A stretch of 41,594 nt of DNA from Bacilli bacterium (GTDB taxonomy: Bacteria; Bacillota_I; Bacilli_A; RF39; UBA660): NCBI GenBank assembly GCA_017476885.1, contig JAFUYX010000087.1, positions 1 through 41,594 of the forward strand, in the 5' to 3' direction. Both the position numbers and the translations under genes were made by a program. Every line of letters starts with the position of its first letter. Position 1 is the first letter of the stretch. Below the pieces are notes generated by a model. The model saw only the letters and a list, made by a program, of their open reading frames with translations, did no database searches and had not been told where the DNA came from. Positions 32,747 through 40,668 of this stretch are shown piece by piece.

Positions 32747-33436
32747 ATGTTTTTATTATCTTTATTACAAAACTATTTCTTTCTAACAGGAAGTTATTCT
32801 AATACCGTTTTTCCAGAACCACTAAGTCCTCAAGAAGAGGCTCTAGCACTGCATAAAATGAAACTAGGAGACAAAAATGCTAGAAATAAACTCATAGAGC
32901 ACAATTTAAGACTAGTAGCCCACATTGTAAAAAAATTTGAAGGACACACAAGTGATACAGATGACTTAATTAGTATCGGAACCATTGGACTTATCAAAGG
33001 TGTCGACTCCTATAATCATGATAAAAACATTAAACTAACCACCTACATTGCCAAATGTATTCAAAATGAAATTCTCATGTACTTTCGAAGCATAAAAGGA
33101 GAAAACATCAAAAGCATCAGTTTAAACGATTCCATTGGTCATGACAAAGATGGCAATGAAATCAGCTTAATCGAAGTCATTAAAGACAATAGTGAAGATT
33201 TTCAAAACATTTTACAAAGGAAAGAAAATCTAGAACAAGTCAGTAAATACATGAATACCTTGTCTTATCGAGAAAAAGAAATCTTATGCAAAAGATATGG
33301 CCTATTAAATCAAAAAGAACAAACCCAAAAAGAAATTGCTAAAGAAATGCACATCTCTAGATCCTACGTTTCAAGAATCGAAAAAAGAGCATTAACCAAA
33401 ATCTTAAAAGAATTCATGAAAAACAAAAAAGCTTAA
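32747..33436 (+). CDS. sigK: Late mother-cell sigma factor SigK precursor (uninterrupted gene)
   Basis: A 229-residue sigma-70 family protein. A short hydrophobic pro-sequence (MFLLSLLQNYFFLTGSY) leads to FPEPLSPQEE, as in SigK. Region 2: NARNKLIEHNLRLVAHIVKKFE and DLISIGTIGLIKGVDSY; region 4: YREKEILCKRYGLL and QKEIAKEMHISRSYVSRIEKRAL, all close to Bacillus SigK. The gene is whole, with no skin-type element. SpoIVFB, its usual protease, is not in the window. TTAGGAG precedes the start. It ends in a terminator shared with the convergent gene. Confidence 0.94.
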   Translation: MFLLSLLQNYFFLTGSYSNTVFPEPLSPQEEALALHKMKLGDKNARNKLIEHNLRLVAHIVKKFEGHTSDTDDLISIGTIGLIKGVDSYNHDKNIKLTTYIAKCIQNEILMYFRSIKGENIKSISLNDSIGHDKDGNEISLIEVIKDNSEDFQNILQRKENLEQVSKYMNTLSYREKEILCKRYGLLNQKEQTQKEIAKEMHISRSYVSRIEKRALTKILKEFMKNKKA

Positions 33437-33451
33437 TAAAGCTTTCTTTTT
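33425..33451. terminator. Bidirectional terminator between sigK and the beta-helix gene
   Basis: AAAGCTT (33428-33434), loop AATA, AAGCTTT (33439-33445), flanked by A and T runs. The stem contains both stop codons, which overlap by 4 bp. Confidence 0.78.
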
Positions 33452-34236
33452 AACATAGGTCCTTTATCATTTTCTGATTCATAGTAATATCCATCAAAAA
33501 TTTCTTGTCCTCCGACTAAACTTTTTAAAGGCATTCCAGAAGTAAGGGCGTTTTTATAGATATTACAATTTCTTACGTAAAGTTCTTCATGATAATTTCC
33601 CATAATAATCCCCAGTGATTTTTTAGAATCATCCATTTTACTATTTACAATAGAGCAATTCTTAACAATGACTGGACTACAAACATTCATGACTCTAGAG
33701 TCTTTTTTTGTTCCATGATTTCCTAAAATAAAACCTGCCGAAGCCTCTTTAGAATGAACTAAATAAATCTGATTCAAAAAAAGATTTTTAACTCTTAAAG
33801 AAGAAGAACTCCTTAAAAATCCAATTAATCCATTATTCTCTTCTCCATAAATCGTCATATTTCTTAACATATGATGATTTCCAAGAAGAATCAAAGATCC
33901 ATCAAAACTCATAAGTTCAATACTATTCATAGAATAACCCTCAATATCAGTTAAAAATTCAACCACACAAGTCCCATTCTTAACGCCACGAATCTTCTCC
34001 AAATCTTCTGCTTTTTTCACTTTAATGCACTGTCTATAAGGAAACATGGTAGTATTCAAAAAACTTCCCTCAAAAGAAGAATCTTGGGGATAAAAAATAC
34101 TATGCCCTTGCCCATTGATAACAACAGCCGAATTTAAACGTAGATTTCTTTTTTCATGAAAAACAATATCATTCTCTAAATAAATTACATTTTTTTGACA
34201 CCAATCAATACCCTTCAAAACACTCCAAAAATCCAT
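33433..34236 (-). CDS. Hypothetical right-handed beta-helix-like protein
   Basis: A 267-residue protein with repeating short hydrophobic strands and Asn, Gly turns (LRLNSAVVINGQGHSIFY; LLGNHHMLRNMTIYGE; VKNCSIVNSKMDD; LYVRNCNIYKN), typical of right-handed beta-helices. There is no signal peptide or membrane helix. No ribosome site precedes the ATG; instead TATAAAAT lies only a few bases upstream, so the mRNA may be leaderless. Converges on sigK with overlapping stops. Function unknown. Confidence 0.65.
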   Translation of the reverse strand: MDFWSVLKGIDWCQKNVIYLENDIVFHEKRNLRLNSAVVINGQGHSIFYPQDSSFEGSFLNTTMFPYRQCIKVKKAEDLEKIRGVKNGTCVVEFLTDIEGYSMNSIELMSFDGSLILLGNHHMLRNMTIYGEENNGLIGFLRSSSSLRVKNLFLNQIYLVHSKEASAGFILGNHGTKKDSRVMNVCSPVIVKNCSIVNSKMDDSKKSLGIIMGNYHEELYVRNCNIYKNALTSGMPLKSLVGGQEIFDGYYYESENDKGPMLKRKLY

Positions 34237-34320
34237 TTAATTTTATACTTTATAAACAAACTTACGATGCATTTTATTCACCACCTGTTTACCTACTATA
34301 CCACAAAAATAAAAAAGAAC

Positions 34321-34746
34321 CTATAGGTTCTCATCAATTTCATCAATATTTTCAAGTTCTGCCTCAATAATACTACGAAATTTTCTTTTAAATATAACAA
34401 TTCTCTTTCTAAGATTTTCTCCATCCGCTTCTAACTTTTCAGCTCTCATCAACGCATCATTTACAATTCTAGAAGCATTTCTTTTCGCATCATCAATAAT
34501 TGTTTTGGATTCATCTCTAGCCATTCTTTTAATTTGATTTGAAGCATCTTCAGCTACCAATAATGCTTTATTTAAGGTGTTCTCCATATTTTGGTACTGC
34601 AATAGTTTTTCTTTTAAAGCATGAATTTCTTGATCTCTGCTTTTTAAGTTATTTAGCATCGATTCATATTCTTTAGCCACATCAGAAACAAACGAATTTA
34701 CTTCGGATTTATTGTAACCACTAAAACTTGTACTAAACTTTTTCAC
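34321..34746 (-). CDS. DivIVA/GpsB-family coiled-coil protein
   Basis: A 141-residue protein. The N-terminal DivIVA domain (FSTSFSGYNKSEVNSFVSDVAKEY) is the lipid-binding crossed-loop and first helix, followed by coiled coil for the rest. DivIVA binds curved membrane at poles and septa and organises division or polar proteins. The start is a GTG at 34744-34746 with GAAGGTGAAG before it. It lies 36 bp after sepF, the usual sepF-divIVA arrangement. Shorter than Bacillus DivIVA (164). Confidence 0.88.
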   Translation of the reverse strand: MKKFSTSFSGYNKSEVNSFVSDVAKEYESMLNNLKSRDQEIHALKEKLLQYQNMENTLNKALLVAEDASNQIKRMARDESKTIIDDAKRNASRIVNDALMRAEKLEADGENLRKRIVIFKRKFRSIIEAELENIDEIDENL

Positions 34747-34782
34747 GCTTCACCTTCTCACACCTTATATTTTTATAACAAA

Positions 34783-35184
34783 CTATACCTCTAAATCTTC
34801 ACTTTTCTCTTTAATTTCACTATCATCACTAATCTTACCCTGAATATTCACGTTCTTTGGAGTGCAAAGATAAATCCCAACTCCTAGATTTTGCATGTTA
34901 CCTCCAATAGAGTATACACATCCAGATAAAAAATCAATAATCCTTTTTGCTTGAGCAGAAGTCACTCTTTTAAGATTCACTACAACGCTATTTCGATTTT
35001 TTAAATGGTCAGCAATTTGTTGAGATTCAGAATACGCTCTTGGTTCCATTAAAATCATCTTATTACCAGTTTTATCTGCTTCTTTTAAAGCTTCTTGTTC
35101 ACTAATATTGTAATACTCATCTTCACTCATCGTATTGCGATCATCATCATCAGAAAAAAACTTTTTAAATTTATTTAGTGCCAT
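34783..35184 (-). CDS. sepF: Cell division protein SepF
   Basis: A 133-residue protein: an N-terminal amphipathic, membrane-binding helix (MALNKFKKFFSD), an acidic linker, and the SepF core (ILMEPRAYSESQQIADHLKNR, VVVNLKRVTSAQAKRIIDFLSG, YSIGGNMQNLG, GIYLCTPKNV). SepF bundles FtsZ filaments and tethers them to the membrane. AAGGAGA precedes the start. It is followed by divIVA in the same direction. Confidence 0.94.
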   Translation of the reverse strand: MALNKFKKFFSDDDDRNTMSEDEYYNISEQEALKEADKTGNKMILMEPRAYSESQQIADHLKNRNSVVVNLKRVTSAQAKRIIDFLSGCVYSIGGNMQNLGVGIYLCTPKNVNIQGKISDDSEIKEKSEDLEV

Positions 35185-35242
35185 ATTACTATCTCCTTAC
35201 TATCTAACATCAATTTTATCAAAAAGAGAATTCATTTTCAAG

Positions 35243-35815
35243 TCACTCTTCACTTTTTTTAGAAATTCCTCTGTAATAATGCTTTCGACATAAAGAAATA
35301 TAAGATTCGTTCCCTCCCATCATCACCTGTTCCCCTTGAGTAGTAATTTTTCCATCCACAACACGCGCATTCACCTGAGCCTTTTTTCCACAGAAACAAA
35401 TCGTTGGAATCTCTTCTATGACATCAGCTAATTCAAATAATCGTTTACTCGCAGGAAATAACTTTGTTTGAAAATCCGTCCGAAGACCATAACAGAGCAC
35501 TGGAATTTCAAAGATATCTACTATATATGCAAACTTTTCCACTTCCTCTTTACTCATGAATTGAGCCTCATCAATTAAAATAGCATCTAACTCATAAGGA
35601 GAAGAGAAAAATCTCTTCAAAAAAACACTGACATATTCACATTCTGCTTCTAACCCAATTCGAGATTTTATCTTCATCTTCCCATCGCGATTTTCAATAT
35701 CGGGTTTTAACAAGGCTACTTTTTTTCCTTTTTCTAAATAATTATAACGAACCATTAAGATATTGGCTGTTTTACTAGACCCCATAGCCCCATACCGAAA
35801 ATATAACTTAGCCAT
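35243..35815 (-). CDS. tdk: Thymidine kinase
   Basis: A 190-residue type II thymidine kinase. P-loop YGAMGSSKT (residues 8-16), Walker B-like ILIDEAQF, lid/zinc cysteines (CFCGKKA; later CRKHYY) and the substrate lasso VMMGGNESYISLCRKHY. It phosphorylates thymidine for salvage. The start codon lies one base after the glyQS stop, so the two genes are co-transcribed; the ribosome site is weak and lies within glyQS. Confidence 0.93.
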   Translation of the reverse strand: MAKLYFRYGAMGSSKTANILMVRYNYLEKGKKVALLKPDIENRDGKMKIKSRIGLEAECEYVSVFLKRFFSSPYELDAILIDEAQFMSKEEVEKFAYIVDIFEIPVLCYGLRTDFQTKLFPASKRLFELADVIEEIPTICFCGKKAQVNARVVDGKITTQGEQVMMGGNESYISLCRKHYYRGISKKSEE

Positions 35816-35816
35816 C

Positions 35817-37196
35817 TTAAAACTTCACTTTCTCACTTAAAAATTTCTTAAATTCTTCAAGACTCATCGTTTCCTGTTTCATCGTATCTCGATCTCTTAC
35901 TGTTACAGTTCCTTTATTTAAAGTATCATCATCAATCGTAATAGCATAAGGAGTACCAATCGCATCACTTCGACGATATCTTTTACCAATACTTCCAGAT
36001 TCATCATAACTACACATGAAATCTTTAGCAAGGTCTCCATAAATTTCCATCGCCTTTTGACTATGAAGTTTCTTCACTAAAGGTAAAATAGTAACTTTAT
36101 AAGGAGCAAGACTAGGTCTTAACTTTAAAACAAGTCTGGTTTCATTTTCTAAAACCTCTTCTTGATACGCATCACACAAAACAGCAAGAACAAGGCGATC
36201 TAAACCAACAGAAGGTTCAATCACATAAGGCAAGTATTTCTCATTTGTTTCAGGATCTAAATATCTTAAATCAACTTTAGAATGTTCCATATGAACCCCT
36301 AAATCATAGTCAGTTCGATCTGCAATTCCCCAAAGTTCACCCCAACCCATTGGGTATAAATATTCAATATCTGTGGTAGCCTTACTATAGAAAGATAACT
36401 CTTCTTTCTTATGATCACGATATCTTAGATTTTCTTCTTTTAACCCTAATTCATTTAAAAATTCAATACAAGAATTTTTCCAAAAACCAAACCATTCCAA
36501 ATCCGTTCCGGGTTTACAAAAAAATTCTAATTCCATTTGTTCAAACTCTCTAGTTCTAAAAGTAAAGTTTCCAGGAGTAATCTCATTTCGAAAACTCTTA
36601 CCTGTTTGACCAACTCCAAATGGAACTTTAGCTCTCATGGTACGTTGAACATTTAAGAAGTTCGTAAAAATTCCTTGAGCAGTTTCCCCTCTTAAATAAA
36701 CCTTACTTTTACTATCTTCCGTAACTCCTTGATGAGTCTCAAACAATAAATTAAACTTTCTAATAGGAGTAAACTCAGTAGCGCCACACTTAGGACAAGG
36801 AACTTTCTTCTCACTTAAAAACTTCTCTAGTTCTTCATTACTCCATCCATCTCCAGTTTCTTTTCCATCAGTAAAATCTTCAATTAACTTATCGGCTCTA
36901 TGACGAGACTTACACTTCTTACAATCTACTAGAGGATCTGCAAAAGAAGCCACATGTCCAGAAGCTACCCATACCTCAGGATTCATAAGAATAGCCGCAT
37001 CAAGGCCATAATTATAAGGATTTTCTTGAATAAAGAACTTCCACCATGCCTTCCTTACATTATTCTTTAACTCTACTCCAAGGCTTCCGTAATCCCAAGT
37101 ATTGGATAAACCTCCATAAATCTCTGAACCTTGGAAAATATATCCGTACTGCTTACAATAATTCACAAGTTCTTCCATTGTTAATTTCTTTTTCAT
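35817..37196 (-). CDS. glyQS: Glycyl-tRNA synthetase, single-chain dimeric type
   Basis: A 459-residue class II synthetase (GlyRS type 1, alpha2). N-terminal YGYIFQGSEIYGGLSNTWDYG, zinc-binding cysteines (CKKCKSRH; CPKCGA), motif 2 FRNEITPGNFTFRTREFEQMELEF, motif 3 GLDRLVLAVL and a C-terminal anticodon domain. AAAGAAGGAAG before the ATG. A T-box leader lies upstream; tdk is coupled downstream. Gene name used as in Bacillales. Confidence 0.95.
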   Translation of the reverse strand: MKKKLTMEELVNYCKQYGYIFQGSEIYGGLSNTWDYGSLGVELKNNVRKAWWKFFIQENPYNYGLDAAILMNPEVWVASGHVASFADPLVDCKKCKSRHRADKLIEDFTDGKETGDGWSNEELEKFLSEKKVPCPKCGATEFTPIRKFNLLFETHQGVTEDSKSKVYLRGETAQGIFTNFLNVQRTMRAKVPFGVGQTGKSFRNEITPGNFTFRTREFEQMELEFFCKPGTDLEWFGFWKNSCIEFLNELGLKEENLRYRDHKKEELSFYSKATTDIEYLYPMGWGELWGIADRTDYDLGVHMEHSKVDLRYLDPETNEKYLPYVIEPSVGLDRLVLAVLCDAYQEEVLENETRLVLKLRPSLAPYKVTILPLVKKLHSQKAMEIYGDLAKDFMCSYDESGSIGKRYRRSDAIGTPYAITIDDDTLNKGTVTVRDRDTMKQETMSLEEFKKFLSEKVKF

Positions 37197-37216
37197 TTTT
37201 CTTCCTTCTTTCTAAT

Positions 37217-37355
37217 AAAAAAACTTCTAGAAATCATAAAGGGACGAGCTTATACCCGTGGTTCCACCCTTCTTATTCCTAGAAGAATCACTTTTTTCTA
37301 TATAGCTCCGAGTTTTCCACGCTCATCCTCGCTTGTATAACAATATCTTATCCTA
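37217..37355 (-). promoter_or_regulatory. T-box riboswitch before the glycyl-tRNA synthetase gene
   Basis: The minus strand has the T-box AAGGGTGGAACCACGG (37256-37271) followed by a terminator whose long stem (CTTCTAG...AAGGG with CCCTTT...CTAGAAG) ends in seven T at 37217-37223. The part before it is short, about 100 nt back to the upstream stop, so Stem I looks reduced; GGA in CTCGGAGCT may be the specifier. Confidence 0.78.
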
Positions 37356-37375
37356 AAAACAGCAAAATAGCAATC

Positions 37376-38797
37376 CTAAATCATTCTTTTGGTTTTCTTT
37401 ATAATCATATAGATAACAATAAAAATAAATAACACCACAGATACGCCAATAATTATATATTTTATTACTTCTTTATTCTTTTCTTGAATAGAGTTTTCTT
37501 CTTCTTGAACTTCTTGGTTCCTCTCTTGAACCTGTATTTCTTCTCCATTCACATAAAGTTTATAACCATTTAAATCAATATTAGAATTTTGATTATCTTC
37601 ATTTTCTAAAGAAGTAATATAACTATCTCCAGCTAAAACAATGCTAGAATCTTTAGACAAAGAGAGCTTGATTTCTTTCGCATCTTGGTTTTGATTAATG
37701 ACCCCAGAATAACGACTTCCTTCTACTAAGCTCATCTCTAACGTAGAAATTGCATCGACAATAATATTTCCTTCAATACTTTGTTTCTTTAACTTCAAAG
37801 TAACTTCTCCACCATTACTTCCACTTTTTCCCCATTTAGCAGCTTCAATCCTTAAGAAATCTCCATCTGCATTCACTAGGGTATTGTTTTCTAAAGTAAT
37901 ATCTGCTGTAGTATTCGTCACATAAATACTATCTCCTTGATAAGTCATAATATTGTTGTTCTTCGCCTCAAAAGTAGAAACTCCCTCATCAGCATCCCCA
38001 CTCATCGATTGATATAAGAAAATATTTTTATAGGTTGTACTATTTCCATTTAAGGTTGTATTATGATCTTCTAAGGTACAGTTTTCTAGGGTAACTTGAT
38101 TCTTACCTTCCACTACTACGCCTTCACTTTTATTAGAAACCATCGTCGCGTTTTTTACTTCGATATTAGCAGTTGAATAAATCACTGGTGAACCTTGGCC
38201 ATTCGTTGTATACTTTCCACCATCGACTTTCATCGTTCCCCCACCTCGGTCACTTCTTATCGCAGCAGAGGAATTTCCATCCGTTTCAATCGTAAGTTCA
38301 GTCGCGTTAATCACGCCTCCTCCAGTAACCATAATTCCACCAGAGTTATTTTTACTCGTTTTAATCGTACTCTTACTAATATTAATGACTCCAGTATCAT
38401 AAGCAAATACAGCATTCGCGTGAACCCCATTTGTGGAAATCGTAGCATCTTTTATCGTTACTAAAGCTTTATTATAAGAAAAAATACCTGCATTTGTACC
38501 ATAAAAATCAGAGGCTTCTCCATCACTATCACCAGATTTTTCAAACTTACAAGAATTCAGACTAACCGTGGCGTTATCAATCAGTAAAGCATTCTGACCT
38601 GAAATACTACTAGAATAAGTCTTCTCTTCAAAAGACCCATCTTCAACCATTTCAACATTTCCAACATGATTGATAGAACTTGCATTAAAGTTCCCTCCAG
38701 GAGGTTTATCAGGTACCGAATAACTACCAGGTAAACTAGAAAGAACAGCAATAATCAACCCTAGTAATAAAAAAATAACAATTCCTTTCTTTCTCAT
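37376..38797 (-). CDS. Membrane-anchored right-handed beta-helix surface protein
   Basis: A 473-residue exported protein. Signal sequence (residues 1-25), then about 380 residues of parallel-beta-helix-like repeats rich in Asn, Thr, Ser and Gly (VSLNSCKFEKSGD; VTIKDATISTNGVHANAVFA; INISKSTIKTSKNNSGGI), a Gln/Glu-rich linker and a C-terminal membrane helix followed by KKTKRMI. There is no LPxTG motif, so it is held by the helix, not by sortase. Resembles adhesin/polymorphic-type proteins. AGAAAGAAGG before the ATG at 38797 decides the start, nine codons inside the frame. Confidence 0.75.
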   Translation of the reverse strand: MRKKGIVIFLLLGLIIAVLSSLPGSYSVPDKPPGGNFNASSINHVGNVEMVEDGSFEEKTYSSSISGQNALLIDNATVSLNSCKFEKSGDSDGEASDFYGTNAGIFSYNKALVTIKDATISTNGVHANAVFAYDTGVINISKSTIKTSKNNSGGIMVTGGGVINATELTIETDGNSSAAIRSDRGGGTMKVDGGKYTTNGQGSPVIYSTANIEVKNATMVSNKSEGVVVEGKNQVTLENCTLEDHNTTLNGNSTTYKNIFLYQSMSGDADEGVSTFEAKNNNIMTYQGDSIYVTNTTADITLENNTLVNADGDFLRIEAAKWGKSGSNGGEVTLKLKKQSIEGNIIVDAISTLEMSLVEGSRYSGVINQNQDAKEIKLSLSKDSSIVLAGDSYITSLENEDNQNSNIDLNGYKLYVNGEEIQVQERNQEVQEEENSIQEKNKEVIKYIIIGVSVVLFIFIVIYMIIKKTKRMI

Positions 38798-38866
38798 AAC
38801 AGACCTTCTTTCTTCTAATCTCATTATATCGAATTTTATTTATTTATGCTATAACAATTTTTAAAA

Positions 38867-39085
38867 TTAGAATAAAATCACATATTCTCTTGTCTTAATC
38901 CTTTCATCACTACAATATTCCATGACATATTGGTTATTCTTTCTAACCAAAATAATTCCTATAGTCTTATCATGAGTACTTTTCTTTACATTCTTATCAA
39001 TATAGTTCATATAGACTTCTATCTGACCTATATGTTCTTTTTTGAGTTCTCCTAGTTTTAATTCAACTACTACATAACACGTATA
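38867..39085 (-). pseudogene. C-terminal fragment of YhcG/DUF1016 nuclease, cut off by IS110
   Basis: Reading leftwards from 39085 gives 72 codons to TAA at 38867-38869: YTCYVVVELKLGEL, EHIGQIEVYMNYID, IGIILVRKNNQYVMEYCSD. This is the C-terminal half of a PD-(D/E)XK nuclease domain, with the catalytic Glu-x-Lys in VELK. It has no start codon. It continues in frame the protein broken at 40664-41347, so both are parts of one gene split by the insertion. Confidence 0.85.
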
Positions 39086-39165
39086 ATATTGAATGTAAAT
39101 AATTATTTTTATAGTTTAATTATTTACTGTATAATATTTCTTATCCATTTTTAATGAATTTAGAA

Positions 39166-39324
39166 ATGTGGTTGAGTTTAGGTAATACATAACACGGGTC
39201 TTTGTATCCATTTGATTGACGACCTAGCTCTTTTCTTTTTATTATCTGGTTTTAGAATGTGAGGAGAATTATCCTATATAACAAGCGTGATGAGGTGTAT
39301 TGAGTTCAAAGAGTTCAACCACAT
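39166..39324 (+). ncRNA. Predicted IS110 bridge RNA
   Basis: A 159-nt segment closed by ATGTGGTTGA (39166-39175) and TCAACCACAT (39315-39324), extendable with G-T pairs. Inside, stem TAGGT/ACCTA (39179-39183, 39222-39226) encloses TACATAACACG (39186-39196), identical to the DNA just left of the insertion (39071-39081); this is the expected left target guide. Further on, TTAGAATGT (39252-39260) equals the element's right end (40650-40658), the expected left donor guide. Short hairpins GGGT/ATCC and AGGA/TCCT top the two loops. The right-hand guides are not clear. The segment ends directly before the transposase ribosome site. Confidence 0.75.
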
Positions 39325-39340
39325 AGGAAAGGAAGTGCTT

Positions 39341-40522
39341 ATGCAAAACTGTTTAGCAATTGACGTAGCTAAAGGAAAAAGTATGGTTGCCTTAATTAGT
39401 TCTAATGGTGAAGTACTAATTGAACCATATGAATTCAAACATTCTATTATTGATTTTTCTAATTTACTTAATAGAATTTGTAAATATAAATTAGACGATA
39501 TTTCTGTAATAATGGAATCTACAGGCATTTATCATAGACCAGTTGAAAGATTTTTTTTAGAAAATAATTTTAATGTTTTTACTATTAATCCTATTTATGG
39601 AAAAATGTATAAAAGAAATTTAAGAAAAACCAAAACCGATAAAGAAGAATGTTATAATCTAGCCAATTTGTTTTTTAATAATACTTTTAGAAAAGTTATT
39701 AAACCAAATCAATTATATTTAGATATGAATGCCCTATCTAGACAATACTTTGTTTTAGAAGAAAAATCTATTAATTTAAAAAACAGGTTTAAGGAACTAA
39801 TTTATCTTTCTTTTCCTGAATATGATGAAATATTTAAACAAAGTATGCTATACTCAAATTTTTCTTTATTATTTATAGAAAAATTTCCACATGCTGATAT
39901 TATAAAAAATACTAGAATAGATCATATACAAAATTTTCTTAAAAAGAGTAATTTCAGGTATTTTAAAGTTAAAGCCAGATTAATCAAAGATTTAGCAAAT
40001 AATTCTTATCCTTCCATAAGCAAAAATGATGAAATTGTTAGTAGTATATCGCAAATAGCAAGATTAATCAGAATTATTCAAAAAGAGATAGACACAATCA
40101 AACAAAAAATTTTTTTATTAGCAAAAAACACAAAATATTTTGAACCTATTAATTCTATTTATGGTATTGGTGAATTTACTACCTCTATTATTATCGCAGA
40201 ATTGGGTGATATTAATAGATTTAATAATATCAAGGAATTAACTGCTTATTGTGGATTAGATCCTTCGATTAAACAATCTGGTAAATCTATTAATGTTCAT
40301 GGACCAATTTCTAAATCAGGAAATAAATATATAAGACATATTTTATTCTCATCTGTTTTAACAATTATTAAATGTTGTACACAGCATAATATTAAAAACG
40401 ATATTGAAATTTATTACAGAAAAAAACGCAACGAAGGCAAACATCATTACGTTGCGACTATTGCTTGCACCACAAAGCTTCTTCGTAAAATATTGGCTTT
40501 ATGCAAACAATTAGATAAGTAG
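39341..40522 (+). CDS. IS110-family transposase (RNA-guided DEDD recombinase)
   Basis: A 393-residue protein. The RuvC-like DEDD domain is N-terminal: LAIDVAKGKSMVAL (Asp), VIMESTGIYHRPVERF (Glu), then KTDKEECYNLANLF (Asp region). A coiled linker follows, then the Transposase_20 domain (about 270-350): INSIYGIGEFTTSIIIAELGD, FNNIKELTAYCGLDP, ISKSGNKYIRHIL with the putative catalytic Ser. The frame opens at 39287, but AGGAAAGGAAG (39325-39335) five bases before the ATG at 39341 and the family start set this one. The protein is whole, so the element may be active. Confidence 0.93.
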   Translation: MQNCLAIDVAKGKSMVALISSNGEVLIEPYEFKHSIIDFSNLLNRICKYKLDDISVIMESTGIYHRPVERFFLENNFNVFTINPIYGKMYKRNLRKTKTDKEECYNLANLFFNNTFRKVIKPNQLYLDMNALSRQYFVLEEKSINLKNRFKELIYLSFPEYDEIFKQSMLYSNFSLLFIEKFPHADIIKNTRIDHIQNFLKKSNFRYFKVKARLIKDLANNSYPSISKNDEIVSSISQIARLIRIIQKEIDTIKQKIFLLAKNTKYFEPINSIYGIGEFTTSIIIAELGDINRFNNIKELTAYCGLDPSIKQSGKSINVHGPISKSGNKYIRHILFSSVLTIIKCCTQHNIKNDIEIYYRKKRNEGKHHYVATIACTTKLLRKILALCKQLDK

Positions 40523-40639
40523 TCATCGCCATTGACTATACTTATATTATATTCCAATTCAACACATTAATTATAATTTTTTAAAATTTTATAATTTTCG
40601 TGTCTTTTTGTTGTGCATATAATAACATGTTTTTTATAA

Positions 40640-40668
40640 TTGACAACACTTAGAATGTCAGTTATATT
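40640..40668 (+). promoter_or_regulatory. Right-end promoter half, outward-facing; makes a consensus promoter in the circular form
   Basis: TTGACA (40640-40645), a 17-bp spacer, then TATATT across the junction. In a circle the right end would join the left end at TATA, giving TATAAT and thus a perfect TTGACA-17-TATAAT driving the bridge RNA and transposase. In the present position it points into the broken nuclease gene from the antisense side. Confidence 0.7.

Larger units (their letters stand above)
39082..40666 (+). mobile_element. IS110-family insertion sequence (about 1.58 kb), inserted in a yhcG-like gene
   Basis: Boundaries come from rejoining the broken gene: left flank ends CACG and right flank resumes ATTCAATATT, with TATA at both edges (39082-39085, 40663-40666) shared as the core. 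Removing the element restores an open frame, LLFNIEYTCYVVVELK. There are no terminal inverted repeats, as usual for IS110. It holds a bridge-RNA-like segment (39166-39324), the transposase (39341-40522) and a short right end with TTGACA. Left non-coding part about 255 bp, right about 140 bp, so it belongs to the IS110 group (RNA upstream), not IS1111. Confidence 0.88.

Noticed and set aside
39274-39528. 84-codon minus-strand frame across the transposase start
   Set aside because: Antisense to a clear transposase with correct motifs; no ribosome site and no family resemblance.
39082-40666. IS1111-type subgroup for the IS110 element
   Set aside because: IS1111 members have sub-terminal inverted repeats and a longer downstream RNA region; here the structured RNA with matching guides lies upstream of the transposase.
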